Source: Burkholderiales bacterium Ga0077543 (GTDB lineage: Bacteria > Pseudomonadota > Gammaproteobacteria > Burkholderiales > Burkholderiaceae_C). Taken from it: DNA of 64,000 nt. The notes beneath the pieces were generated by a model. That model was given only the letters and a program-made list of their open reading frames with translations, made no database searches and was not told where the DNA came from. Below, in pieces: positions 48,879 through 57,176 of this stretch. The stretch covers positions 1 to 64,000 of the forward strand of contig LNET01000042.1 in NCBI GenBank assembly GCA_001464055.1, read 5' to 3'. Within the stretch, counting starts at the first letter, position 1. Every line of letters starts with the position of its first letter. A program made the position numbers and the translations under genes.

Positions 48879-51854
48879 ATGCTGAAGTTCCTTGGCCACC
48901 CTTCCTGGCACCCGCCCGACGGCAACCCGAGCCCCTTGCCGATGACGCTGCCCGGCGCACTGACGTTGGTGTTGGCCGAACGCGGCGACTGGCTGGACCG
49001 CGAGTTCGTTGCCACCACCTTCTGGCCTGAAGCCCCGCCCGACGAAGCCTTTCGCCGCCTGCGAATGACCCTGCACCGCAGCCGCCAGGTGCTATCCACC
49101 TGGGGCGTGGCCAGCGCACTGCAGGCCGAACGCAGCCGGCTGCGCCTGGCCCTGCCCACCGACCTGCAGCGCCTGGAGGCGCCGGGCGGCCTGGCCCTGC
49201 TGGACGACTTCCTGACCGGCTACCGCCTGCGTGAGGGCGACAGCGAAGGCTTCGACGGCTGGATCGAGGCCACGCTGGCGCGCCGCGCCGCCGCTTGCCG
49301 GCGCAACGAAGGGCAGGCGCCGGCCCCCGCCCCGGGCGCAGCCATTGCCAGCAGCATGCCAGCCCGACCACTTCCCGGCCGCGAGGCCGACCTGACACGC
49401 CTGCAGGCATTGCTGCAGGGCAGCCAGCCAGCCATCGTGCTGGTGGGCGAAGCCGGCATGGGCAAGACCACCCTGGCCCGCCACGCACTGCCCGGTGCGC
49501 TGTGGCTGCAGGGGCAGGAAATGCTGCAGGCCCTGCCGTACCGTGCGGTGTCGGAACTGCTGCGCGCCAACTGGCAGAGCCTGCGCCAGCAGATGGCAGC
49601 CGACCCGAGCTCCAGCTTGGCTGCGCACCGGCTGGACCTGGCCCGACTGCTGCCCGAGCTGATGCCCGAGGCGCCGCCGCCGCCGCTGGAGGCCACCGCC
49701 GCCCGCACCCGGCTTGCCGAGGCCATGGCACTGGCCGTGGAAGCCCTGGGCGGGCTGCTGATCGTCGACGACCTGCCCTGGTGCGACCCGCCCACACTGG
49801 ACTGGCTGGCCTTGCTGGCCCACCGCGGCCGCACGCGCTGGCTGGCCACCGCCCGCCCCTGGGACGCTTCGGCCCCGGTCGAGCTGCTGCTGCAGCCCCT
49901 GCGCCAGCGCGGGCTGCTGGCCGAAGTGGCACTGGACGGGATGGACCCCGCCGCCCTGGCCCGCGCCCTGGGCCAGCGCCACCCGGAACTGCTGCCACCC
50001 GAAGCCGAAGGCCCTGGACCTTGGCGGCGGCTGGTGGCGGCCAGCGGCGGCAACCCCTTCATCGCAGTGGAATGCCTGAAGTGCAGCCCCGGCCGCGAGC
50101 CGCCGGCCGGCGCGCCACCGCCGCAGCGGGTGCAACAGCTGCTGCAGAACGTGGCAGCCCAGCTGCCGTCGCCGGCCCGGCAGCTGGCCGCAGCCGCTGC
50201 CGTGGCCGGCGAGCCCCTGCCCCTGGCTGCGCTGGCCGGCGCCGCCCTGCTGGACGAAGAAGCCGCCGCCACGGCCTTGCAGGCCGGCGTGGCTGCACGG
50301 CTGCTGCTGCAACAGCCCGACGGCCGCGTGCAATGCCGGCACGACCTGGTGCGCCAGTCGCTGCAGGCCGGCGTGTCGGCCGAGCAGGCCGCGCGCTTCC
50401 ACCGCGCGGTGGCGCAGTGGCTGGGCACCCAGCGCGGCGCCGACCCCTTGGGCGTGGCGCGCCACTGGCAGGCCGCGGGCTGCCCCGAACAGGCCTGGCC
50501 CTGGTGGCACCTGGCGGCGCGGCAGCTGAAGGCGCGCGGCGAATTCGAAACCGCGCGCCAGGCCTGGCAGCGCATCCAGAACGCCAGCGAGGACGTCTTC
50601 CTGGCCCTGCAGGCCCGCCTGGAACTGGCCGCGGCCGACTTCTTCGACGACCTGCAGGCCAGCCGCACGCGCGTCGAAGCCGTGCTGGCCCAGGTGGCGG
50701 CCCTGCCCGAAGGCCGTCAGCGGCAGCACATCGAGGCGCGGGCGCTGGCGGCGCTGGTGGACAACGCCGTCTTCAGCGGCAACCTGCCCACCGCGCAGAC
50801 CCACGCCTGCCGCCTCACGGCCCTGCTGCCGGCCTTGCCTGACAGCGACCGCATCGACGCGCTGGAAGTACTGATCGAGCTGGCCATGCGCACGCCCGAC
50901 ATTCCGGCCTGCTGGCGTTATCTGGGCGAACTGCGCGCAGCGTCGCCACAGCGGCCGCAGGTGCTCAGCTTCGAAGGCCAGATCCACTGGTTCAGCGGCG
51001 ACGTGCGCAACGCCGCGGCGGTGCTGGGCGAACTTTTGCAGCGCTTCCCCGAATACCGCAGTGGCCTGACCATCGACAATGACCTGGCCGTGATGCTGCA
51101 GACCCTGGGCCGGCTGCAGGAAGCCGAAGCCCGGGCGCGCGACTCGCTGCGGTACTGGGCCGGGGTGGCGCACACCGAAACCCTGTCGCTGCTGGTGCTG
51201 GGCCTGGTGCTGGCCAGTGCCGGCCGCGACGCCGAGGCCAGCGCCGCGCTGCTGAACGCGGTCGATCTGGCCCGGGCGCAGGCCTCGCCCGGTTTCGAAG
51301 CCGAAGCCTGGGTGCGCCTGGCCCGGCTGCACCTGCAGCAGGGCCGCCTGGATGCGGCCGAAGCCGCCCTGGGAACAGCGCGCGGCTGGCTGCAGACCTG
51401 CGCGGAACCGATGCGCGTGTCGCAATGGGCCTGGGTGGAAGTGCGGCTGGCGCTGGCCCTGGGCGGGAAGGCTCAGGTGCATGCACAGCGGCTGCAGGAC
51501 GCCAGTACCCGCAGCCAGCATCCGCTGGTGCACACGCGCTGGGCCCATGTGCGGGCCTTGATGGCGCAGGCCGCCGGTCAGACCGTGCAGGCCGCGGAAG
51601 CCGCCGCTCAGATGCAGACCCTGGCCGCTGCCACCGGCCTGGCCGAAGCGGAGGCCGAGGCACTGCTGCTGCAGGCCACGCTGCACCTGGCCGCAGCCAA
51701 TGCGCGTGTGACCGGTGCCGACCCGGCCGCGAGCAGCCGGCGCAAAGCCGCCGAACAGGCCCGGCTGGCGGCCCTGGGCATCGCCCAGCCATGTGGCTTC
51801 ACCGCGCTGGTGGCGGCCGCCCAGCGGCTGCAAAGCGGGCAGGCGCTGGTCTAG
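48879..51854 (+). CDS. SARP/STAND-type transcriptional regulator
   Basis: This is a 991-residue protein. The N-terminal 130 residues (VLAERGDWLDREFVATTFWP, then LRMTLHRSRQVLS) look like the OmpR-like winged helix of SARP/BTAD regulators. A STAND ATPase follows, with Walker A VGEAGMGKTTLARHA (about 189-203) and Walker B LLIVDDLPWCD. The C-terminal half is TPR-like helices rich in Leu/Ala. No LuxR-type helix-turn-helix is seen at the C-terminus, unlike MalT. The start MLKFLGHPSWHPP has AAGGG five bases upstream. Divergent placement suggests it controls the PEP-CTERM operon. Confidence 0.82.
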   Translation: MLKFLGHPSWHPPDGNPSPLPMTLPGALTLVLAERGDWLDREFVATTFWPEAPPDEAFRRLRMTLHRSRQVLSTWGVASALQAERSRLRLALPTDLQRLEAPGGLALLDDFLTGYRLREGDSEGFDGWIEATLARRAAACRRNEGQAPAPAPGAAIASSMPARPLPGREADLTRLQALLQGSQPAIVLVGEAGMGKTTLARHALPGALWLQGQEMLQALPYRAVSELLRANWQSLRQQMAADPSSSLAAHRLDLARLLPELMPEAPPPPLEATAARTRLAEAMALAVEALGGLLIVDDLPWCDPPTLDWLALLAHRGRTRWLATARPWDASAPVELLLQPLRQRGLLAEVALDGMDPAALARALGQRHPELLPPEAEGPGPWRRLVAASGGNPFIAVECLKCSPGREPPAGAPPPQRVQQLLQNVAAQLPSPARQLAAAAAVAGEPLPLAALAGAALLDEEAAATALQAGVAARLLLQQPDGRVQCRHDLVRQSLQAGVSAEQAARFHRAVAQWLGTQRGADPLGVARHWQAAGCPEQAWPWWHLAARQLKARGEFETARQAWQRIQNASEDVFLALQARLELAAADFFDDLQASRTRVEAVLAQVAALPEGRQRQHIEARALAALVDNAVFSGNLPTAQTHACRLTALLPALPDSDRIDALEVLIELAMRTPDIPACWRYLGELRAASPQRPQVLSFEGQIHWFSGDVRNAAAVLGELLQRFPEYRSGLTIDNDLAVMLQTLGRLQEAEARARDSLRYWAGVAHTETLSLLVLGLVLASAGRDAEASAALLNAVDLARAQASPGFEAEAWVRLARLHLQQGRLDAAEAALGTARGWLQTCAEPMRVSQWAWVEVRLALALGGKAQVHAQRLQDASTRSQHPLVHTRWAHVRALMAQAAGQTVQAAEAAAQMQTLAAATGLAEAEAEALLLQATLHLAAANARVTGADPAASSRRKAAEQARLAALGIAQPCGFTALVAAAQRLQSGQALV

Positions 51855-51896
51855 CGTTGGCGTTGGCCTGGGTGTGAGCCCCTGCCGCTGCAAAGG

Positions 51897-52274
51897 TCAG
51901 TGTGCGTTGGCGTCCTGAAAAGCACAGCCCAGCGCCTGCGCGGCCAACAGCAGCCGCTTGTCACGCGTCCACAGCAGGCTTTGCCCGGTCAAGGCCACCG
52001 CGGCCAGCAGGTGGACATCGACATATCAGATGCCCCGGCCATGCAATTCGCGCCGGTCGATGAAGGCCAGCACTTCGCCGGGTTCGGCCACCGATGCAGC
52101 GGGCAAGTCCTGCAACAGTTCCAGAACCCTTTGCCGGTCGGCGAGGTTTCCACAGGCGATCTCGCCCACGACAAACGGGTGCATCAAGACCTGTGCCCGT
52201 TCGAGCAAACCGGCGAGCTGGACGTCGCCAGCGCGCAGGTGGTCCACCCACACCGAGGTGTCGACCAGGATCAC
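51897..52274 (-). pseudogene. vapC: VapC-type PIN-domain toxin with an in-frame stop
   Basis: The frame starts with GTG at 52274 (overlapping the vapB stop) and reads VILVDTSVWVDHLRAGD, the PIN opening with its first catalytic Asp, then MHPFVVGEIACGN. After HGRGI a TGA stands at 52026-52028, where homologues have Gly (GRGIGYVDAHLL). The same frame continues without shift through YVDVHLLAAVALTGQSLL, then WTRDKRLLLAAQALG, to a normal stop at 51897. Full length would be 125 codons. One nonsense change therefore removes the last two acidic active-site positions (YVD and TRD), so the toxin RNase should be inactive. Confidence 0.85.
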
Positions 52275-52471
52275 TTGGCGCCGCCAGGTCGCCTGCGCGG
52301 CGCAGCCTCCAGCCGGGGTTGTGAGCCACCGAGCCTGGCCAGTCGGCGGGCGCTTTCGCGTTCGATCAGGGCGCGAAGCGCCTCGGCCAACACGGCAGAG
52401 CGGTCCATCCCACCGGCCAGTTGGGTGGCCTTGGCCAACAAGGCTTCGTCGAGGGTGATGGTGGTTCGCAT
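52271..52471 (-). CDS. vapB: VapB-type antitoxin
   Basis: The 66-residue protein starts MRTTITLDEALLAKATQLAG, the ribbon-helix-helix opening of VapB (type II antitoxin) proteins, and has a basic C-terminal tail that would bind VapC. It overlaps the toxin gene by GTGA. The start was chosen at the RHH strand; a longer frame to 52525 would cover the inverted repeat that is probably its operator. VapB represses its own operon and neutralises VapC. Here its partner is broken, so it may persist as an orphan regulator. Confidence 0.85.
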   Translation of the reverse strand: MRTTITLDEALLAKATQLAGGMDRSAVLAEALRALIERESARRLARLGGSQPRLEAAPRRRPGGAK

Positions 52472-52491
52472 GGCCGCTGCCTGTTTCGAAT

Positions 52492-52521
52492 GAGCATCAA
52501 ATCTATCATCGTCTGATGCTC
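52492..52521. promoter_or_regulatory. Inverted repeat upstream of vapB (candidate operator)
   Basis: GAGCATCA (52492-52499) and TGATGCTC (52514-52521) are perfect eight-base inverted copies with a 14-base spacer, 21 bases before the vapB start. The spacing of about two helical turns between half-sites suits a VapB-VapC complex bound as two ribbon-helix-helix dimers. The spacer is AT-rich (AATCTATCATC) and may hold the promoter -10. Confidence 0.6.
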
Positions 52522-52553
52522 TCATCCATGCTCGCGTCGGCCGAGCCGCTTGA

Positions 52554-54335
52554 CTAGCCCACCGCCCGCGCCTGCTTCTCGGCGTCCTGCAGCAGCCGCC
52601 ACATCACCTTGCCCGACCCGCTCTTGGGCAGTTGATCGGCGAATTCCACGATGCGTGGCACCTTGTAGGCGGCCATGTGTTCGCGTGCCCAGTCGATGAT
52701 GTCCTGCGGCCTGGCGCTGTCGCGCACTTCGGTGCGCAGCACCACCACGGCCTTCACGGTTTCGCCGCGGTAGTCGTCGCGGCTGGCGATCACGCAGGCC
52801 TCCTGCACCAGCGGGCACTTGAACAGCAGCAATTCCACCTCGCTGGGCCAGACCTTGTAGCCGCTGGCGTTGATCATGCGCTTCAGGCGGTCGGTGATGA
52901 AGAAGTAGCCCTCGTCGTCGCGCCGGCCCAGGTCGCCGGTGCGGAAGAAGGGCTTGCCGTCGATGCTGACGAAGGCCGCGCGCGTGGCCTCGGGGTGGCG
53001 CCAGTAGCCCTTGAAGACCATCGGTCCGTGGGTGACGATTTCGCCGGTTTCGCCGTTCGGCACTTCTGCCAGTGTGTCGGGGTCGATGACGCGGCTGTCG
53101 GTGCCGAACAGCGGGATGCCCAGGCATTGCAGCTTGGCCCGCTCTGGCGGGTTGGCGTGGCTGGGCGCGGCGGTTTCGGTCAGGCCGTAGCCTTCGGCGA
53201 AGGTCAGGCCGAATTCCGTCCGCAGGCGTTCTGCCACGGCCTGTGGCATGGCTGCACCGCCGCCCGACAGGTAGCGCAGGCTGGTCAGGTCGAAGCTCTT
53301 GTAGTTCGGGCTGCCGAACAGGTCGATGATCATCGTGGGAATGCAGGTCCAGTGCGTGACCTGGTGGCCCGAGATCAGGCGTCCGGCCAGTTCACGGTCC
53401 CAGCGCGGCATCAGCACCACGGTGCAGCCGTGGAACACCGGGGCCAGCACGCCGTAGAGCATGCCGGTGATGTGGAACATCGGCACCACGCCGAGTGACA
53501 CGCTCTCGGCGCTGACCCAGCCCCAGAGCGCACCGCCGACGACGTTGGGCATCAGCGTGCGGTGGCTGTGGATGCAGCCCTTGGGCAGGCCGGTGGTGCC
53601 GCTGGTGTAGGGCAGCAGGGCCATGTCGTCGGGCTGGGCCTGGGGCGGCGGGGCCTGCAGTGCGGCGCCCAGCGCATCTTGCCAATGCACGGCGCCGCCG
53701 CTGACTTCGGGCAGCGGGTGTTCGGCCTGCAGCCAGGCCAGCACGGCCGGTGACGGCGCTTCGGCCGGGGCGATCTCGCCTTCGGGCAGGGCGTCGGCAA
53801 AGCGGGTGACGAGCACGCGCTTCAGGCGCTGGGCCGGCGGCAGCGCGGCATCGGCCTGGGCGACGATGGCGGCCAGGTCGGCGGTGGTGACGACGACTTT
53901 CGTTTCGGGGTCGGTGATGTAGTGGCCGAACTCATCGGCGCGGTTCATCGGGTTCACCGGCACGACCACCGCGTCGGCGCGCTGCACGGCATAGAAGGCC
54001 ACCACGAACTGCGGGCAGTTCTGCATGAACAGCGCCACGCGGTCGCCGCGCTGCACGCCCTGGGCCTGCAGCCAGCCGGCCAGGACCTCGGCCTGGCGGT
54101 GCAGTTCACGGTAGCTGAGTTCACGCCCGAAGAACACGTAGGCAGCCTTGTGGGGATAGCGGCGTGCGGTAACTTCCAGGTTGAACCAGAGCGTGGTCTC
54201 GGGCACGACCAGGTCACGCGGCAGGCGTGCAGGCCAGGCGGCGGCATGGGGGCGGGTGTCGATGGCGGCCAACGGCGGGCTCCGGGTTGCGGGTGGACAG
54301 CCTGTGGGTGTACCGGTTGCGGCCCGCCCCGTCAT
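52554..54335 (-). CDS. AMP-forming acyl-CoA ligase (long-chain fatty acid type)
   Basis: This 593-residue ANL-superfamily enzyme activates a carboxylic acid with ATP and loads it on CoA. Present are the P-loop LLPYTSGTTGLPKGC, the A4/A5 segment FAEGYGLTETAAPS, the hinge TGDLGRRDDEGYFFITDRLK, and the C-terminal KSGSGKVMWRLL with the catalytic lysine. The sequence is closest in style to medium/long-chain fatty-acid ligases. The ATG at 54335 was kept, but a TTG at 54272 with GGAG seven bases upstream would remove a 21-residue Pro/Thr-rich extension. It is divergent from the MFS gene. The substrate is not determined. Confidence 0.88.
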   Translation of the reverse strand: MTGRAATGTPTGCPPATRSPPLAAIDTRPHAAAWPARLPRDLVVPETTLWFNLEVTARRYPHKAAYVFFGRELSYRELHRQAEVLAGWLQAQGVQRGDRVALFMQNCPQFVVAFYAVQRADAVVVPVNPMNRADEFGHYITDPETKVVVTTADLAAIVAQADAALPPAQRLKRVLVTRFADALPEGEIAPAEAPSPAVLAWLQAEHPLPEVSGGAVHWQDALGAALQAPPPQAQPDDMALLPYTSGTTGLPKGCIHSHRTLMPNVVGGALWGWVSAESVSLGVVPMFHITGMLYGVLAPVFHGCTVVLMPRWDRELAGRLISGHQVTHWTCIPTMIIDLFGSPNYKSFDLTSLRYLSGGGAAMPQAVAERLRTEFGLTFAEGYGLTETAAPSHANPPERAKLQCLGIPLFGTDSRVIDPDTLAEVPNGETGEIVTHGPMVFKGYWRHPEATRAAFVSIDGKPFFRTGDLGRRDDEGYFFITDRLKRMINASGYKVWPSEVELLLFKCPLVQEACVIASRDDYRGETVKAVVVLRTEVRDSARPQDIIDWAREHMAAYKVPRIVEFADQLPKSGSGKVMWRLLQDAEKQARAVG

Positions 54336-54445
54336 CCTGCCTTACCCGCAGGCGCCGTGACGCCTGGGCGACAGGCCCGGCCGACCCCAGGGGAGCCCGG
54401 CACGCCCCGGCGGCCGCCGGCAGATGCCAGCAGACAATCGCGCCG

Positions 54446-55726
54446 ATGTCCGATTCCCTGTTTGCCCAGCGCGCCTTCATGCTGCTGTGGTTTGCGCGCC
54501 TGGCCAGCACAGCAGCCAGCCAGATGCTGATGGTGGCAGTGGGCTGGCAGATGTACGACCTGACCGGTTCGGCCTGGGACCTGGGCCTGGTGGGCCTGCT
54601 GCAGTTCGCACCGGCCCTGCTGCTGGCGCTGTGGGCCGGCCATGTGATCGACCGGCACCACCGCGCGCGCATCGTCGCGGCCTGCATGGCGGTGCAGGTG
54701 GGGGTGTCGGCGGTGTTGTGGTCGGCCAGCCAGGGGGCCTGGGCAGAACGTGAACTGCTGCTGTGGATTTCGCTGGTGCTGGGTGCCGTGCGCGCTTTCC
54801 AGATGCCGGCGCAGCAGGCGCTGACGCCCAGCCTGGTGCCGGCGGCGATGTTGCCGCGCGCGCTGGCCTTCAGTTCGGCCGGCATGCAGGGCGCCATCAT
54901 CGCCGGGCCGGCCCTGGGCGGCTTCATCTACGTGGCCGGCGCTTCGGCCACCTATGCCGTGTGTGCGCTGCTGTTCCTGCTGGCCAGCGTGCTGGCGGCG
55001 CTGATCCGCTACACCCAGGCGCCGCGCAGCCAGGAACCTGCCAGCTGGGCCACGGTGCTGGCCGGGGTGCACTTCATCCGCCACAACAAGGTGATCCTGG
55101 GCGCGGTGTCGCTCGACCTGTTCGCGGTGCTGCTGGGCGGGGCCACGGCGCTGCTGCCGATCTTCGCCAAGGACATCCTGCAGGTGGGGCCCTGGGGCCT
55201 GGGCCTGCTGCGCGCCGCACCGGCCGTAGGGGCCCTGACCGTGTCTTTGCTGCTGGCGCGTTGGCCGGTGCGGCGGCGCACGGGCCATCTGCTGCTGGGC
55301 GCGGTGGCGGTGTTCGGGCTGGCAATGCTGGTGTTCGGCCTGTCGACCACGCTGTGGCTGTCGCTGGCGGCGCTGGCCGTCAGCGGCGCGGCCGACATGG
55401 TCAGCGTGGTGATCCGCTCGACCCTGGTGCAGCTGGAAACGCCCGACGAGATGCGCGGCCGCGTGAGCGCCGTGAACTCGGTGTTCATCGGGGCTTCGAA
55501 CCAGCTGGGTGAATTCGAGTCGGGCGCCACCGCGGCCCTGCTGGGCCCGGTGGGCTCGGTGTTGCTGGGCGCTGTGGGCACTCTGCTGGTGGCCGGGCTG
55601 TGGCTGCGCCTGTTCCCGGCGCTGGCGCAGCGCGACGAACTGGTGCCGCAGCAGGCGCAGGCCGGCGTGACGACCGTCGCCCTGCCAGCCGGGCCGGGGC
55701 ACGCGCCGCCGGGCCCGCCGCACTGA
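54446..55726 (+). CDS. MFS transporter (EntS/MFS_3 type)
   Basis: This is a 426-residue inner-membrane protein with about 12 helices. It opens MSDSLFAQRAFMLLWFARLA, then TAASQMLMVAVGWQMYDLTG, and carries the loop 2-3 motif GHVIDRHHRARIV and TPDEMRGRVSAVNSVFIGAS, the latter typical of the MFS_3/enterobactin-exporter group. Such proteins usually export siderophores or drugs. The chosen start is the first ATG matching the family, as upstream codons are non-conserved. It is divergent from the acyl-CoA ligase. The substrate is unknown. Confidence 0.88.
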   Translation: MSDSLFAQRAFMLLWFARLASTAASQMLMVAVGWQMYDLTGSAWDLGLVGLLQFAPALLLALWAGHVIDRHHRARIVAACMAVQVGVSAVLWSASQGAWAERELLLWISLVLGAVRAFQMPAQQALTPSLVPAAMLPRALAFSSAGMQGAIIAGPALGGFIYVAGASATYAVCALLFLLASVLAALIRYTQAPRSQEPASWATVLAGVHFIRHNKVILGAVSLDLFAVLLGGATALLPIFAKDILQVGPWGLGLLRAAPAVGALTVSLLLARWPVRRRTGHLLLGAVAVFGLAMLVFGLSTTLWLSLAALAVSGAADMVSVVIRSTLVQLETPDEMRGRVSAVNSVFIGASNQLGEFESGATAALLGPVGSVLLGAVGTLLVAGLWLRLFPALAQRDELVPQQAQAGVTTVALPAGPGHAPPGPPH

Positions 55727-55748
55727 CGCCACGCGGCCAGCGCCGCCC

Positions 55749-56855
55749 TCAACCCCGCTTGGTATGGTCGCGCGCCTTGGCCGCCTTGCTGCGCACCTTC
55801 CATTCCGACAACTGCGCCTTGCGCTCCAGCGCCGTGAGCGTGTCGCGCCGGGCCTCGCGCTGCAGCTTCTGGTAGTTGCGCAGGCGTTCGCCCGGCACGC
55901 CTTCGCGTACCGCGCAGCCGGGTTCGGCCTGGTGTCGGCAGTCGCGGAAGCGGCAGGCGCTGGCCAGTCGCTGCACGTCGTCGAACACGGCGTCCAGGGC
56001 TTCGGCGTCGCCGTCCAGCCGCAGGGTGCGCAGCCCGGGGGTGTCGATCAGGCAGGCGCCGCCGGGCAGCGGGTGCAGGGTGCGTGTGGTGGTGGTGTGG
56101 CGGCCGCGGCTGTCGCCGGCGCGGTTGGGCCCGGTCGACTGCGCCGCGTGGCCCAGCAGCGCGTTGGTCAGCGTGCTCTTGCCGGCACCGCTGCTGCCCA
56201 GCAGCACCAGGGTACTGGCCGGCAACAGCCAGGGCGCCAGCTGCTGCAGCGGTTCGTCGCCCAGCGCGTTCAGCGCCAGCGCTTGGCAGCCCGCAGGCAG
56301 CAACGCGCGCACCTGCTGCAGGCGCTGTGCGGTGTCGGTGCACAGGTCGGCCTTGCTCAGCACCACCAGCGGCTGCACGCCGGCCATGCGCACCAGGGCC
56401 AGGTAACGATCCAGCCGGCGCAGGTTGAAGTCGTGGTCCAGGCCCATCACCAGCAGCGCGGTGTCGACGTTGCTGACGATGACGACACGTTCGACCTTGT
56501 CGCGGCCGTCGTGCAGGCGCCGCGCCAGCTGGTTCAGCGGCGGCACCCGCGCATGCACCCAGCATTCGCCCAGGGCGTTGTGGCTGGCCAGCACCCAGTC
56601 GCCCACGGCGATGGCGTCGGCCTCGGCCTGGAGCCGCTGCAGCAAGGCCGGCAATGCCCGGGCGCGCTGCGTCTGCACGCCGTCGTGCAGCTGCAGGCCT
56701 TCGCGTTGCACCTCGCACACGCGCAGCAGCAGCGGGGCGACGCCGGGGACTTCGGGAAGATTCAGTGAATTCACCAGGGCAGCAGCCTGGTGGGCGATGG
56801 CGGGCACGAGCCCGATGGCGGCCAGCCGCGGCTGGGCCAGGAAGGAAAGTTCCAA
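55749..56855 (-). CDS. rsgA: Small-subunit ribosome biogenesis GTPase RsgA
   Basis: This is a 368-residue circularly permuted GTPase that acts in late 30S maturation. The order of motifs is G4 (VVLSKADL), G1 (LLGSSGAGKSTLTNAL) and G3 (LIDTPGLR), diagnostic of RsgA/YjeQ. An N-terminal OB-like domain (VGDWVLASHNALGECWVHA) precedes it and a zinc-binding C-terminus (CRFRDCRHQAEPGCAV) follows. The start appears to be TTG at 56855, since the nearest ATG upstream is out of frame. A hairpin and a small ORF lie just upstream on the same strand and may affect its expression. Confidence 0.93.
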   Translation of the reverse strand: MELSFLAQPRLAAIGLVPAIAHQAAALVNSLNLPEVPGVAPLLLRVCEVQREGLQLHDGVQTQRARALPALLQRLQAEADAIAVGDWVLASHNALGECWVHARVPPLNQLARRLHDGRDKVERVVIVSNVDTALLVMGLDHDFNLRRLDRYLALVRMAGVQPLVVLSKADLCTDTAQRLQQVRALLPAGCQALALNALGDEPLQQLAPWLLPASTLVLLGSSGAGKSTLTNALLGHAAQSTGPNRAGDSRGRHTTTTRTLHPLPGGACLIDTPGLRTLRLDGDAEALDAVFDDVQRLASACRFRDCRHQAEPGCAVREGVPGERLRNYQKLQREARRDTLTALERKAQLSEWKVRSKAAKARDHTKRG

Positions 56856-56885
56856 GATGGGAAGGCTCCGTACAAGACATATGGC

Positions 56886-56913
56886 GGGCCCTGCGGCACA
56901 GCCGGCAGGGCCC
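56886..56913 (-). promoter_or_regulatory. Strong hairpin between the small ORF and rsgA
   Basis: GGGCCCTGC (56886-56894) and GCAGGGCCC (56905-56913) are a perfect nine-base inverted repeat with a 10-base loop. On the minus-strand transcript it lies 65 bases after the small ORF stop and 30 bases before the rsgA start. No U-run follows, so it is more likely an attenuation, stability or translation-control element than a plain terminator. Confidence 0.45.
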
Positions 56914-56978
56914 GAAAGCGGGGGCTTGTATGTCGGCCGCGGCGTCAGGCGCAGCGGCGGTTCGGTGGCCGGGGTGGC

Positions 56979-57047
56979 CTAGCGCACGCTGGAAGCGCGC
57001 AGCGGCTGGTGGCAGGCCGACAGGGGGGCGGTGGTGCGGGCATCCAT
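56979..57047 (-). CDS. Candidate 22-residue small ORF upstream of rsgA
   Basis: ATG at 57047 opens a 22-codon frame, MDARTTAPLSACHQPLRASS plus VR, closed by TAG. The start has AGGAGG five bases upstream, the best ribosome-binding site in this part of the window, which argues that it is translated. It is followed by the hairpin at 56886-56913 and then rsgA, so it could be a leader peptide or an independent small protein. No homologue is recognised. The flanking sequence (57048-57176) shows no other gene. Confidence 0.45.
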   Translation of the reverse strand: MDARTTAPLSACHQPLRASSVR

Positions 57048-57176
57048 GGCGGCCTCCTGCGTGTTGGGCTTGGGTTCGGCCGGCAAAGACACCAGCAGAC
57101 ACCACGAACTGTGCGCCCGGCACTGCGTCGCCGTCAACCCTTCCGATGGATGACGAGCCGATATGCTCGGCGCGAG

